A DNA stretch of 6,257 bases, taken from NCBI GenBank assembly GCA_029256035.1, contig JAQSYR010000077.1:1-6257 (forward strand), in the 5' to 3' direction. Positions 1 through 4,824 of the stretch are shown piece by piece. The stretch comes from Anaerocolumna sp. (GTDB lineage: Bacteria; Bacillota; Clostridia; Lachnospirales; Lachnospiraceae). Under the pieces are notes generated by a model. That model was not told the DNA's origin and did no database searches. It was given only the letters and a program-made list of their open reading frames with translations. The first letter of the stretch is position 1; the number at the start of each line of letters is the position of its first letter. Position numbers and translations under genes: made by a program.

Positions 1-1046
1 ATAACCTTTGACACTGCCTTTTCATTACCTGGAATTGGCGTGGAACTAAAAATTACCGTATCTCCAGGTTTTATACTGATTTTTTTATGAATGGAAGCTG
101 CCATTCTTGATAATGCAGCCATAGATTCTCCCTGGCTACCTGTTGTTATTAATACCAATTGTTCATCTGAATAATTTTTCATTTGCTCTATTTCAATTAG
201 GGTATTATCCGGAATATTAATATATCCAAGTTCAGAAGCAGTAGATACGATATTCACCATACTTCTGCCTTCTACCACAACTTTTCTGCTATATTTTGCA
301 GCAGAATTAATTATCTGTTGGACTCTGTCTACATTAGATGCAAATGTTGCTACAATAATGCGGTTTTTTGAATTCTCAGCAAAAATATTATCAAATACTT
401 TTCCTACTGTCCTTTCAGACATAGTATAACCTGGTCTTTCTGCATTTGTACTATCACACATTAATGCTAGTACACCTTTTTTACCAAGTTCACCAAAGCG
501 TTGCAAGTCAATGGTATTACCAAATACCGGTGTAAAATCAACTTTAAAATCTCCAGTATGAACGATGGTACCAGCTGGTGTAAAAATTGCCAAAGCTGCC
601 GCATCTGAAATACTGTGGTTGGTACGTATAAACTCTATACGAAAACAACCAAGATTAATAGATTGTCCATATTTTATTACTTTTCTTTTTGTTGTTTTTA
701 AGAGATTATGTTCTTTTAATTTATTCTCTAAGATACCAATAGTTAACTTAGTAGCATAAATTGGAACATTCACATCTCTTAGAACATATGGTAATGCACC
801 AATATGATCTTCATGTCCATGGGTTATAACAAAACCCTTTACTTTATTAATATTTTCCTTTAAATAAGTTACATCAGGAATTACTAAATCAATTCCTAAC
901 ATTTCATCATCTGGAAATGATAATCCGCAATCAATTACGATAATACTGTCTTCGTACTCTATTGCAGTAATATTCATTCCTATTTGTTCTAATCCTCCAA
1001 GGGGTATTATTTTTACTCCCTTAACTTCTGTAATATTTTCTTTCAA
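1..1046 (-). CDS. rnj: Ribonuclease J, N-terminal 348 residues (runs off the left edge)
   Basis: RNase J is a cytoplasmic metallo-beta-lactamase/beta-CASP nuclease with 5'-3' exonuclease and endonuclease activity in mRNA turnover and RNA maturation. The translated N-terminus gives LGGLEQIGMN (16-25), DCGLSFPDDEMLGIDLVIPD (39-58), the metal-binding HGHEDH (76-81), NHSISDA (143-149, third-motif His144), HTGDFK (163-168) and the beta-CASP segment DSTNAERPG (198-206). The family is about 555 residues, so the last third (final metal/phosphate-binding His and C-terminal domain) lies outside. No ATG fits the N-terminus. The start is TTG at 1046-1044, supported by GGAGGTG (1060-1054) seven bases upstream; the frame is open to the edge. 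It is the last gene of the minus-strand cluster, 80 bp after the Fur-family gene. The reading frame and motifs make the family assignment very secure; J1 versus J2 type cannot be decided here. Confidence 0.95.
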   Translation of the reverse strand, partial: MKENITEVKGVKIIPLGGLEQIGMNITAIEYEDSIIVIDCGLSFPDDEMLGIDLVIPDVTYLKENINKVKGFVITHGHEDHIGALPYVLRDVNVPIYATKLTIGILENKLKEHNLLKTTKRKVIKYGQSINLGCFRIEFIRTNHSISDAAALAIFTPAGTIVHTGDFKVDFTPVFGNTIDLQRFGELGKKGVLALMCDSTNAERPGYTMSERTVGKVFDNIFAENSKNRIIVATFASNVDRVQQIINSAAKYSRKVVVEGRSMVNIVSTASELGYINIPDNTLIEIEQMKNYSDEQLVLITTGSQGESMAALSRMAASIHKKISIKPGDTVIFSSTPIPGNEKAVSKV

Positions 1047-1086
1047 AAGATTGCACCTCCAATGGTTAGTTTATGTAATATTGTCC

Positions 1087-1092
1087 ATTATA
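1087..1092 (-). promoter_or_regulatory. Possible -10 box upstream of rnj
   Basis: A perfect TATAAT on the minus strand lies 41 bp before the TTG start of rnj. The best -35 at 17-bp spacing is only TTAAAT (3 of 6 matches), so this is a weak candidate for an internal promoter in the 80-bp gap. An 8-bp palindrome AGTGCACT (1098-1105) sits in the spacer between the two boxes. Nothing else is visible in the gap and there is no hairpin with a U-tract, so read-through from the Fur-family gene remains likely. Confidence 0.3.
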
Positions 1093-1126
1093 TTTAAAGT
1101 GCACTCCATATTTAATAAGATTGATT

Positions 1127-1606
1127 TCAAATGATTTTCTGCTCTGTTTTATTCGGTTTGTTCCGGCAGTCCTTACAATATCCATACAGTTTTACTTCAT
1201 GGTCTACTACCTCAAAATCCATAACTTCACTAATTCTTTGTTCTAAAGTTTCCAGCAGATCATCCTGTACTGTAAATACATTGCTACAATTCAGGCATAT
1301 TAAATGATGGTGATGATGTTGTACCTGGTCCTCACGACCTAGCTGCCCTATTTCGTAGCGTACATAACCATCTCCTAAATTCAGCTTATCTATAAGGTTT
1401 AACTCTGATAATAATTGAATTGTTCTATAAACAGTAGCAAGACCTATATCAGGATTCTGTTCTTTTACACATTCATATATTTCTTCAGCCGTTAAATGCT
1501 TATCCGGTCTCTCTTCTAACGCTTCGAGAATTAAGATTCTCTGCGTTGTTACCTTAAGCCCATTCTGCTTTAATAGTGTTTTGAATCGTTCGTTTTTGTT
1601 AGGCAT
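1127..1606 (-). CDS. Fur-family transcriptional regulator (Fur/PerR/Zur superfamily)
   Basis: This is a 159-residue metal-dependent DNA-binding repressor of the ferric uptake regulator family, normally a dimer controlling metal uptake or peroxide defence. The winged helix spans about residues 5-85 (VTTQR at 19-23; GLATVYRTIQLL at 55-66). A run of five histidines (97-101) precedes CLNC (104-107), and CKDC (144-147) provides the second half of the structural zinc site; His136 lies in the VVDHEVKLYGYC stretch. The ATG at 1606 is chosen over an in-frame TTG at 1633 because AGGTGAT lies six bases before it, while the TTG has no ribosome site. The residue after CxxC is Ser instead of the usual Gly, and the position that is usually Glu in Fur or Asp in PerR appears to be Thr112, so the sensed metal is unclear. 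Overall wording is closest to Fur. It follows the DUF1292 gene by 173 bp and precedes rnj. Confidence 0.93.
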   Translation of the reverse strand: MPNKNERFKTLLKQNGLKVTTQRILILEALEERPDKHLTAEEIYECVKEQNPDIGLATVYRTIQLLSELNLIDKLNLGDGYVRYEIGQLGREDQVQHHHHHLICLNCSNVFTVQDDLLETLEQRISEVMDFEVVDHEVKLYGYCKDCRNKPNKTEQKII

Positions 1607-1700
1607 AACCTTATCACCTTCCCGATTATACAAATAAAGCTGCTAATCTTTGAAATCTACATGATCAAATTAAATAAATCGCACCTTTTATAATCCATGT

Positions 1701-1723
1701 AAATCTATTATTCATCTAGATTT
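1701..1723. repeat. Inverted repeat upstream of the Fur-family gene
   Basis: AAATCTA (1701-1707) and TAGATTT (1717-1723) form perfect 7-bp arms around a 9-bp spacer, about 95 bp before the Fur-family start. A third copy of AAATCTA lies at 1653-1659 in direct orientation. It does not resemble the classical Fur or PerR box, but an operator for autoregulation is possible. It could also be chance in A/T-rich DNA. No confident -35/-10 pair is visible in the 173-bp gap: a TATAAT at 1624-1629 is so close to the gene that its transcript would begin in the ribosome site. Confidence 0.35.
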
Positions 1724-1750
1724 TTCAATCATTTTTTGTATATATTCTAA

Positions 1751-1778
1751 AATTTTAATAATTAAATATATTAAAATT
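1751..1778 (-). terminator. A/T-only inverted repeat just after the DUF1292 gene
   Basis: Immediately after the DUF1292 stop codon a perfect 10-bp inverted repeat, AATTTTAATA / TATTAAAATT with an 8-base loop, is followed by TT on the minus strand. The position suits a transcript end, but the stem has no G or C and would be weak. It may act as a poor terminator or a 3'-end processing structure, or be chance in A/T-rich sequence. Confidence 0.25.
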
Positions 1779-1779
1779 A

Positions 1780-2058
1780 TTATTCTCTTTCTAAATCAAT
1801 ATCATCTAGTAACTCTTCAAATATTTTGCTAATTAATTCAAGTTCTGTATCATCATCGACTACGTTATAAACGGCTGCTTCATCATTCTCATTTGATACG
1901 TCTTTCAAAATATATGCGTTGCCTTCTTCATCATCTACTTCGGCGTCAGTAACAAGCAGATACGTATAACCATTTAATTTGGTTTGTTCAAGAACTAAAA
2001 ATTCTACTTCTTCATCATCTTCACTAATAAATATAACTTTATTTTGTTTTTGTTCCAT
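1780..2058 (-). CDS. DUF1292 family acidic protein (YrzB-like)
   Basis: A 92-residue cytoplasmic protein, very rich in Asp and Glu, matching the DUF1292 (YrzB) family. That family has no established biochemical role and usually lies next to ruvX and ireB in Firmicutes. Visible traits are the N-terminal strand KVIFISEDDEEVEFLVLEQ (7-25), the YTYLLVTDAEVDDEEGNAYI stretch (31-50) and an acidic C-terminal helix (about 72-92). No membrane segment, signal peptide or cysteine pair is present. Its ATG overlaps the TAA of ruvX by one base (TAATG), with GGGAGAAGAT just upstream, which suggests translational coupling. The family call is secure from length, composition and context; the function is unknown. 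Confidence 0.9.
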   Translation of the reverse strand: MEQKQNKVIFISEDDEEVEFLVLEQTKLNGYTYLLVTDAEVDDEEGNAYILKDVSNENDEAAVYNVVDDDTELELISKIFEELLDDIDLERE

Positions 2059-2516
2059 TAATCTTCTCCCTGTGTATTGTTGCTCAATTCATGTTGCATA
2101 CTTTTATAGTCAAGGTATCCCTGCAAAATTAGTACAGCAGCCAGTTTATCAACTATCTGGGCTCTATCCTGTATACGAACATTACCAAAGTCTAATGCCT
2201 GGTGAGCAGCAACTGTTGTCAATCGTTCGTCCCAAAGTATTACTTTTAATCCAGTTCGTCTTTCTAATATCTCGGCAAATTCTTCTGACTTTTTTGCACG
2301 TACACCAATTGTATTATTCATATTCTTAGGATATCCTAAAACAATCAGTTCTACTTGATATTCCTTAATTAATTCTTCAATTCGAGCTAATGTTTGTCGC
2401 AATTTTGTTTCGTGTTTTCTTCGTATGGTTTCTATTCCCTGAGCTGTTATAAGCAATGCATCGCTAATAGCTACTCCAACTGTTACAGAGCCATAATCTA
2501 ACCCCATAATTCTCAT
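2058..2516 (-). CDS. ruvX: RuvX/YqgF family RNase H-fold nuclease (putative pre-16S rRNA nuclease)
   Basis: This family has an RNase H-like fold. Members have been proposed as Holliday-junction resolvases and, for E. coli YqgF, as the nuclease that matures the 5' end of 16S rRNA. The 152-residue product shows the N-terminal strand with catalytic Asp, LDYGSVTVGVAISD (6-19, Asp7), VLGYPKNMN (59-67), WDERLTT (95-101, Glu97) and VDKLAAVLILQGYLD (122-136, Asp123), so all expected acidic residues are present. The frame also allows an ATG at 2537, but that codon lacks a ribosome site. The ATG at 2516 has GGAGA at good spacing and gives the usual family start MRIxGLDYG, so it is preferred. It lies 24 bp after ireB and overlaps the DUF1292 gene by one base, within a tight operon. 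Confidence 0.95.
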   Translation of the reverse strand: MRIMGLDYGSVTVGVAISDALLITAQGIETIRRKHETKLRQTLARIEELIKEYQVELIVLGYPKNMNNTIGVRAKKSEEFAEILERRTGLKVILWDERLTTVAAHQALDFGNVRIQDRAQIVDKLAAVLILQGYLDYKSMQHELSNNTQGED

Positions 2517-2540
2517 TCTGTTTTCTCCAGTCAACATATG

Positions 2541-2801
2541 TTAAACCAAATTATGATTAATATAATCTGTTAATAACTCTTCTAAAATTTCATCTCTCTC
2601 TACTTTCATTATAAGACTTCTGGCACCTTTATGATTGGTTATGTAAGTAGGATCTCCAGACATTATATAGCCGATAATCTGATTTACCGGATTATATCCC
2701 TTTTCTGTCATAGCAGAGAAAACAGATGCAATAATATCCTTTACAGCCATATCATTTTCTTTTTGTACCTTAAAATATTGAGTATTATTTATTTCTTTCA
2801 T
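2541..2801 (-). CDS. ireB: IreB/ReoM family regulatory phosphoprotein (UPF0297, DUF965)
   Basis: IreB (Enterococcus) and ReoM (Listeria, Bacillus) are small cytoplasmic substrates of PASTA-type Ser/Thr kinases. ReoM controls ClpCP-dependent breakdown of MurA and so the flux into peptidoglycan; IreB influences cephalosporin resistance. The 86-residue product carries the family core: KGYNPVNQIIGYIMSGDP (34-51), YITNHKGARSLI (53-64) and ERDEILEEL (68-76). Thr7 in the NNTQYF segment is at the position phosphorylated in characterised homologues, so kinase control is likely but not shown here. The ATG at 2801 is preceded by AAAGGACGTGATC, which matches the 16S anti-Shine-Dalgarno over 12 of 13 bases. 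The gene heads the ireB-ruvX-DUF1292 group after a 184-bp A/T-rich spacer. Confidence 0.96.
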   Translation of the reverse strand: MKEINNTQYFKVQKENDMAVKDIIASVFSAMTEKGYNPVNQIIGYIMSGDPTYITNHKGARSLIMKVERDEILEELLTDYINHNLV

Positions 2802-2843
2802 ATATTGATCACGTCCTTTTAATGGAAATCCTTTTAAAATTTA

Positions 2844-2874
2844 GAAATTAAAAATTTCAAAGTTATTTAACTTT
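2844..2874. repeat. Two adjacent perfect palindromes upstream of ireB
   Basis: GAAATT-AAA-AATTTC (2844-2858) is followed directly by AAAGTTA-TT-TAACTTT (2859-2874). Both have perfect arms with 2-3 base centres, about 45-75 bp before the ireB start. They lie downstream of the candidate promoter elements, so they would fall in or near the transcript start and could be protein-binding sites or simply A/T-rich coincidence. Confidence 0.4.
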
Positions 2875-2876
2875 AA

Positions 2877-2934
2877 TTTTAATATAATAAAATTTAAATT
2901 GACAAATTTAAAATCATATAATTTAAATTAACAA
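2877..2934 (-). promoter_or_regulatory. Candidate promoter region for the ireB operon
   Basis: Minus-strand TTGTCA (2905-2900, 5 of 6 to TTGACA) has a poor -10 TTAAAA at 17 bp (2882-2877) or TATTAA at 15 bp. A second pair, TTGTTA (2934-2929) with TTAAAT (2911-2906), also has 17-bp spacing. Each -35 lies inside one copy of the repeat described for 2891-2935, and A-tracts could act as UP elements. Which pair is used, if either, cannot be decided by eye. Confidence 0.35.
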
Positions 2935-2935
2935 A
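2891..2935. repeat. Imperfect 29-bp-offset direct repeat in the ireB upstream region
   Basis: AATTTAAATTGACAAA (2891-2906) recurs as AATTTAAATTAACAAA (2920-2935) with one mismatch in 16 and a 29-bp offset. Each copy contains the 10-bp palindrome AATTTAAATT. It could be a pair of operator half-sites or a local duplication of a promoter element. Confidence 0.55.
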
Positions 2936-2985
2936 TCCTTCAAATTTCTTTTATTCTTCTATCTTAATATAAATTAGCATAAATT

Positions 2986-4335
2986 TCAATCCATTATTTC
3001 GCAGAAAAGGATTTCTTTATTTAACTCACCGGTAATTGTTCCTTTAATAATATGATTATTTAAGTCATTCTGGGACTTTACAGCCATTTTTAAATATCTT
3101 TCATTGTGTCCTACCTGATAATTAATGCCATCAATATTCTGAGTCTCTTCCACCAGAATATTTTCTATATTTCCTATAAATAGTGATTTAAATTCCCTGG
3201 CCATCTCTTTTTCCAGAACAATTAAGCGATTACTTCTTAAGGTCTTATCCTCATCTTTAACCTGATTTGGCATTGTTTCTGCTTTAGTTCCTTTTCTTAC
3301 TGAATACTTAAATATGTGCATCTGTGAAAAAGAAACTTTTCTTAAAAATTCATAGGTCATTAAAAATTCTTCTTCTGTTTCTCCTGGGAAACCAACGATT
3401 ACATCTGTTGTTATTGCAGGGTTTAAAAAATATTTTCTTAATAGTTCACACTTATCATAATATTCTTTGGTTGTATATTTTCGATTCATACGCGCTAAGG
3501 TAGCGTCACAGCCACTTTGTAAGGATAAATGAAAATGAGGGCAAAATTTAGTATTACTCGATAAAGTCTTAACAAATTCTTCCGTTATTATTCTTGGTTC
3601 TAGGGAACCTAAACGAATTCTTTCTAGCCCATTGATTTTACTTAGCTTTACAATTAACTGCAGCAAGGAAGGATTCCCATTATTTTCAACTCTTTCTATT
3701 CCATAGGAGGACAAATGGATCCCGGTTAATACTATTTCTTTGTATCCATTGGAAACTAGTTGTTCAACTTCCTGAATAATTGAATTTTCATCTCGACTTC
3801 TTACTCTTCCACGCATATAAGGAATAATGCAGTAAGAGCAGAATTGATTACATCCATCCTGAATTTTAATATATGCTCTGGTTTTTTCAGAAACTGAAAC
3901 AATGGAAAGCATTTCAAATTCATCTTCCTGACTAATATCAAGTACCGCTGATTTGCTAGTTTCTATTCCTTTACGGTATTCTTCAACCATCTGAATGATT
4001 TCTTTCTTTTTGTTATTCCCGATTACAATATCAATTGTTTCGTCTTGTTCTAATGCCTCTTTTGCTGCTTGTACATAACATCCTACTGCCACAACAGTAG
4101 CGGCTTCATTCTTTTTTCTGGCTTTATGAAGCATTTGGCGTGATTTGCGATCTGCAATATTGGTAACAGTACAGGTATTTACAACATATACATCTGCGCA
4201 CTGGTTAAAATCTACCACTTGATATCCTGCATCCTCAAAAAGCTTTTGCATGGCTTCCGTTTCATAAGAATTAACTTTACACCCTAAGGTTAAAAATGCT
4301 ACAGATTTCAAGTTCATTTCTATATTATGACTCAT
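2986..4335 (-). CDS. mtaB: tRNA (N6-threonylcarbamoyladenosine(37)-C2)-methylthiotransferase MtaB
   Basis: MtaB is a radical-SAM methylthiotransferase that converts t6A37 to ms2t6A37 in tRNAs reading ANN codons, using two [4Fe-4S] clusters. The N-terminal UPF0004 domain shows TLGCKVNSYETEAM (16-29, Cys19), NTCTVTNIADRKSR (53-66, Cys55) and VGCYVQ (84-89, Cys86) for the auxiliary cluster. The radical-SAM motif is DGCNQFCSYC (160-169; Cys162, 166, 169), and a TRAM-like domain ends the protein from about residue 385. The LGCKVNxYET wording points to MtaB over MiaB or RimO. Length (449) is normal. The frame opens at an ATG at 4353, but the ATG at 4335 has AAAGG at good spacing and fits the family N-terminus better. 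It is divergent from the HPr-like gene and 184 bp upstream of ireB. Confidence 0.95.
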   Translation of the reverse strand: MSHNIEMNLKSVAFLTLGCKVNSYETEAMQKLFEDAGYQVVDFNQCADVYVVNTCTVTNIADRKSRQMLHKARKKNEAATVVAVGCYVQAAKEALEQDETIDIVIGNNKKKEIIQMVEEYRKGIETSKSAVLDISQEDEFEMLSIVSVSEKTRAYIKIQDGCNQFCSYCIIPYMRGRVRSRDENSIIQEVEQLVSNGYKEIVLTGIHLSSYGIERVENNGNPSLLQLIVKLSKINGLERIRLGSLEPRIITEEFVKTLSSNTKFCPHFHLSLQSGCDATLARMNRKYTTKEYYDKCELLRKYFLNPAITTDVIVGFPGETEEEFLMTYEFLRKVSFSQMHIFKYSVRKGTKAETMPNQVKDEDKTLRSNRLIVLEKEMAREFKSLFIGNIENILVEETQNIDGINYQVGHNERYLKMAVKSQNDLNNHIIKGTITGELNKEILFCEIMD

Positions 4336-4442
4336 TTTATCCCTTTCTACCATTGTAGTAAATGTTTCCGATATCTTTCATCCTACTAGCTGTTTATCGC
4401 TTAATATAGGCTTTTTCTCTGTTTTTTTATCTACTTTGTATA

Positions 4443-4471
4443 TTGACTTTTAATTTTCTAAATTGTAGTAT
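4443..4471 (+). promoter_or_regulatory. Candidate promoter of the HPr-like gene
   Basis: TTGACT (4443-4448, 5 of 6 to consensus) and TAGTAT (4466-4471, 4 of 6) are separated by 17 bp. A transcript would start near 4478, giving a leader of about 57 bases containing the hairpin at 4484-4510 and the ribosome site. Confidence 0.45.
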
Positions 4472-4494
4472 ATACTTGTAGCATGGTTAAGCAA
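4467..4494 (-). promoter_or_regulatory. Weak candidate promoter of mtaB
   Basis: On the minus strand TTGCTT (4494-4489, 3 of 6) and TATACT (4472-4467, 5 of 6) are 16 bp apart. The -10 lies in the palindrome AGTATATACT (4467-4476), which overlaps the plus-strand -10, so the two divergent promoters would compete. The resulting mtaB leader would be about 125 bases long. Confidence 0.25.
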
Positions 4495-4510
4495 TTCGTT
4501 TCCTTAACCA
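4484..4510 (+). repeat. Leader hairpin before the HPr-like gene
   Basis: TGGTTAAG (4484-4491) and CTTAACCA (4503-4510) are perfect 8-bp arms with an 11-base loop. The hairpin would lie at the 5' end of the predicted transcript and end 10 bases before the Shine-Dalgarno site. It could stabilise the mRNA or be an operator; there is no T-tract, so it is not an attenuator by itself. Confidence 0.5.
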
Positions 4511-4520
4511 AATAATATAT

Positions 4521-4529
4521 AAGGAGGAG
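4521..4529 (+). promoter_or_regulatory. Strong ribosome binding site of the HPr-like gene
   Basis: AAGGAGGAG lies 5 bases before the ATG at 4535, with its GGAGG core 7 bases before it. It is the strongest GGAGG core among the genes of this window and fixes the start codon. Confidence 0.85.
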
Positions 4530-4534
4530 TTATA

Positions 4535-4765
4535 ATGAAAACTGTTAAAATATCACTCAATTCCATCGATAAGGTAAAATCTTTTGTAAATGACATTACT
4601 AAATTTGATTCCGATTTTGATTTAGTTTCCGGCAGATATGTTATTGATGCAAAATCTATTATGGGTATTTTCAGCCTCGATTTATCGAAACCTATAGATT
4701 TAAATATTCACAATGAAGATAGCATTGATTCTATTATTGAATTATTAAAACCATATATCGTATAA
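4535..4765 (+). CDS. HPr-fold protein lacking the phosphocarrier histidine
   Basis: The 76-residue product aligns with the phosphocarrier HPr of the PTS from about residue 17 on. KFDSDFDL (23-30) matches the usual KYDADVNL-type strand, and KSIMGIFSL (40-48) matches the HPr regulatory-serine motif, so Ser41 equals Ser46 of B. subtilis HPr. By gap-free alignment the catalytic His15 position is Ser10 and Arg17 is Asp12, so it cannot accept phosphate from Enzyme I in the usual way. This recalls Crh, which has Gln at that position, but the whole active-site loop is changed here. It may be a regulatory HPr-like protein contacting HPr kinase or CcpA, or may have left the PTS altogether; both are inference. 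It is a monocistronic plus-strand gene with its own promoter-like sequence, strong ribosome site and terminator. No signal peptide or membrane segment is seen. Confidence 0.85.
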   Translation: MKTVKISLNSIDKVKSFVNDITKFDSDFDLVSGRYVIDAKSIMGIFSLDLSKPIDLNIHNEDSIDSIIELLKPYIV

Positions 4766-4789
4766 TTTCTGATACGTTATAGTTAAGGG

Positions 4790-4819
4790 GAGGATACTAA
4801 ATTACGTATCCTCTTTTTT
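4790..4819 (+). terminator. Intrinsic terminator of the HPr-like gene
   Basis: GAGGATAC (4790-4797) and GTATCCTC (4806-4813) form a perfect 8-bp stem with an 8-base loop, followed by TTTTTT (4814-4819), 25 bases after the stop codon. The T-tract is only on the plus strand. On the minus strand the stem is followed by CCCTT, so it is a poor terminator for the converging thiI transcript. An upstream GATACGT (4771-4777) can pair with ACGTATC (4804-4810), giving an alternative fold. Confidence 0.92.
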
Positions 4820-4824
4820 GGATT

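Larger units (their letters stand above)
2802..2985. other. Extremely A/T-rich spacer between mtaB and ireB
   Basis: No gene fits here. Bases 2821-2985 hold only about 21 G/C in 165 (roughly 13%). The stretch contains an imperfect tandem repeat and two short palindromes listed separately. There is no G/C hairpin with a T-tract after mtaB, so no clear terminator. It most likely holds the promoter and perhaps operators for ireB and the genes after it. Confidence 0.7.
4336..4534. promoter_or_regulatory. Divergent intergenic region between mtaB and the HPr-like gene
   Basis: This 199-bp region separates mtaB (minus) from the HPr-like gene (plus). It holds the candidate promoters and the leader hairpin listed separately; the rest (about 4354-4440) is A/T-rich with a T7 run and shows no gene or RNA element I recognise. 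Confidence 0.7.

Noticed and set aside
565..759. Plus-strand 64-codon frame
   Set aside because: It is antisense to rnj, whose motifs run through this stretch on the other strand.
1607..1633. Extended N-terminus of the Fur-family protein from TTG at 1633
   Set aside because: There is no ribosome site before it, while AGGTGAT suits the ATG at 1606; the extra nine residues match no family pattern.
1979..2329. Plus-strand open frame of 116 codons
   Set aside because: It lies antisense to ruvX and the DUF1292 gene, has a composition typical of a shadow frame (Ser runs opposite Asp/Glu codons), and has no ribosome site or family resemblance.
2631..2822. Plus-strand 63-codon frame opposite ireB with a hydrophobic C-terminus
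   Set aside because: It is fully antisense to the well-supported ireB gene and has no start signals; the hydrophobic stretch mirrors Asn/Lys/Glu codons.
2891..2935. Possible CRISPR-like or satellite repeat
   Set aside because: Only two copies, no distinct spacers, and the unit is pure low-complexity A/T; a regulatory duplication is the better reading.
4354..4440. Riboswitch or T-box in the mtaB leader
   Set aside because: I could not find a conserved core, a T-box-like sequence or a terminator stem; only A/T-rich sequence is visible.
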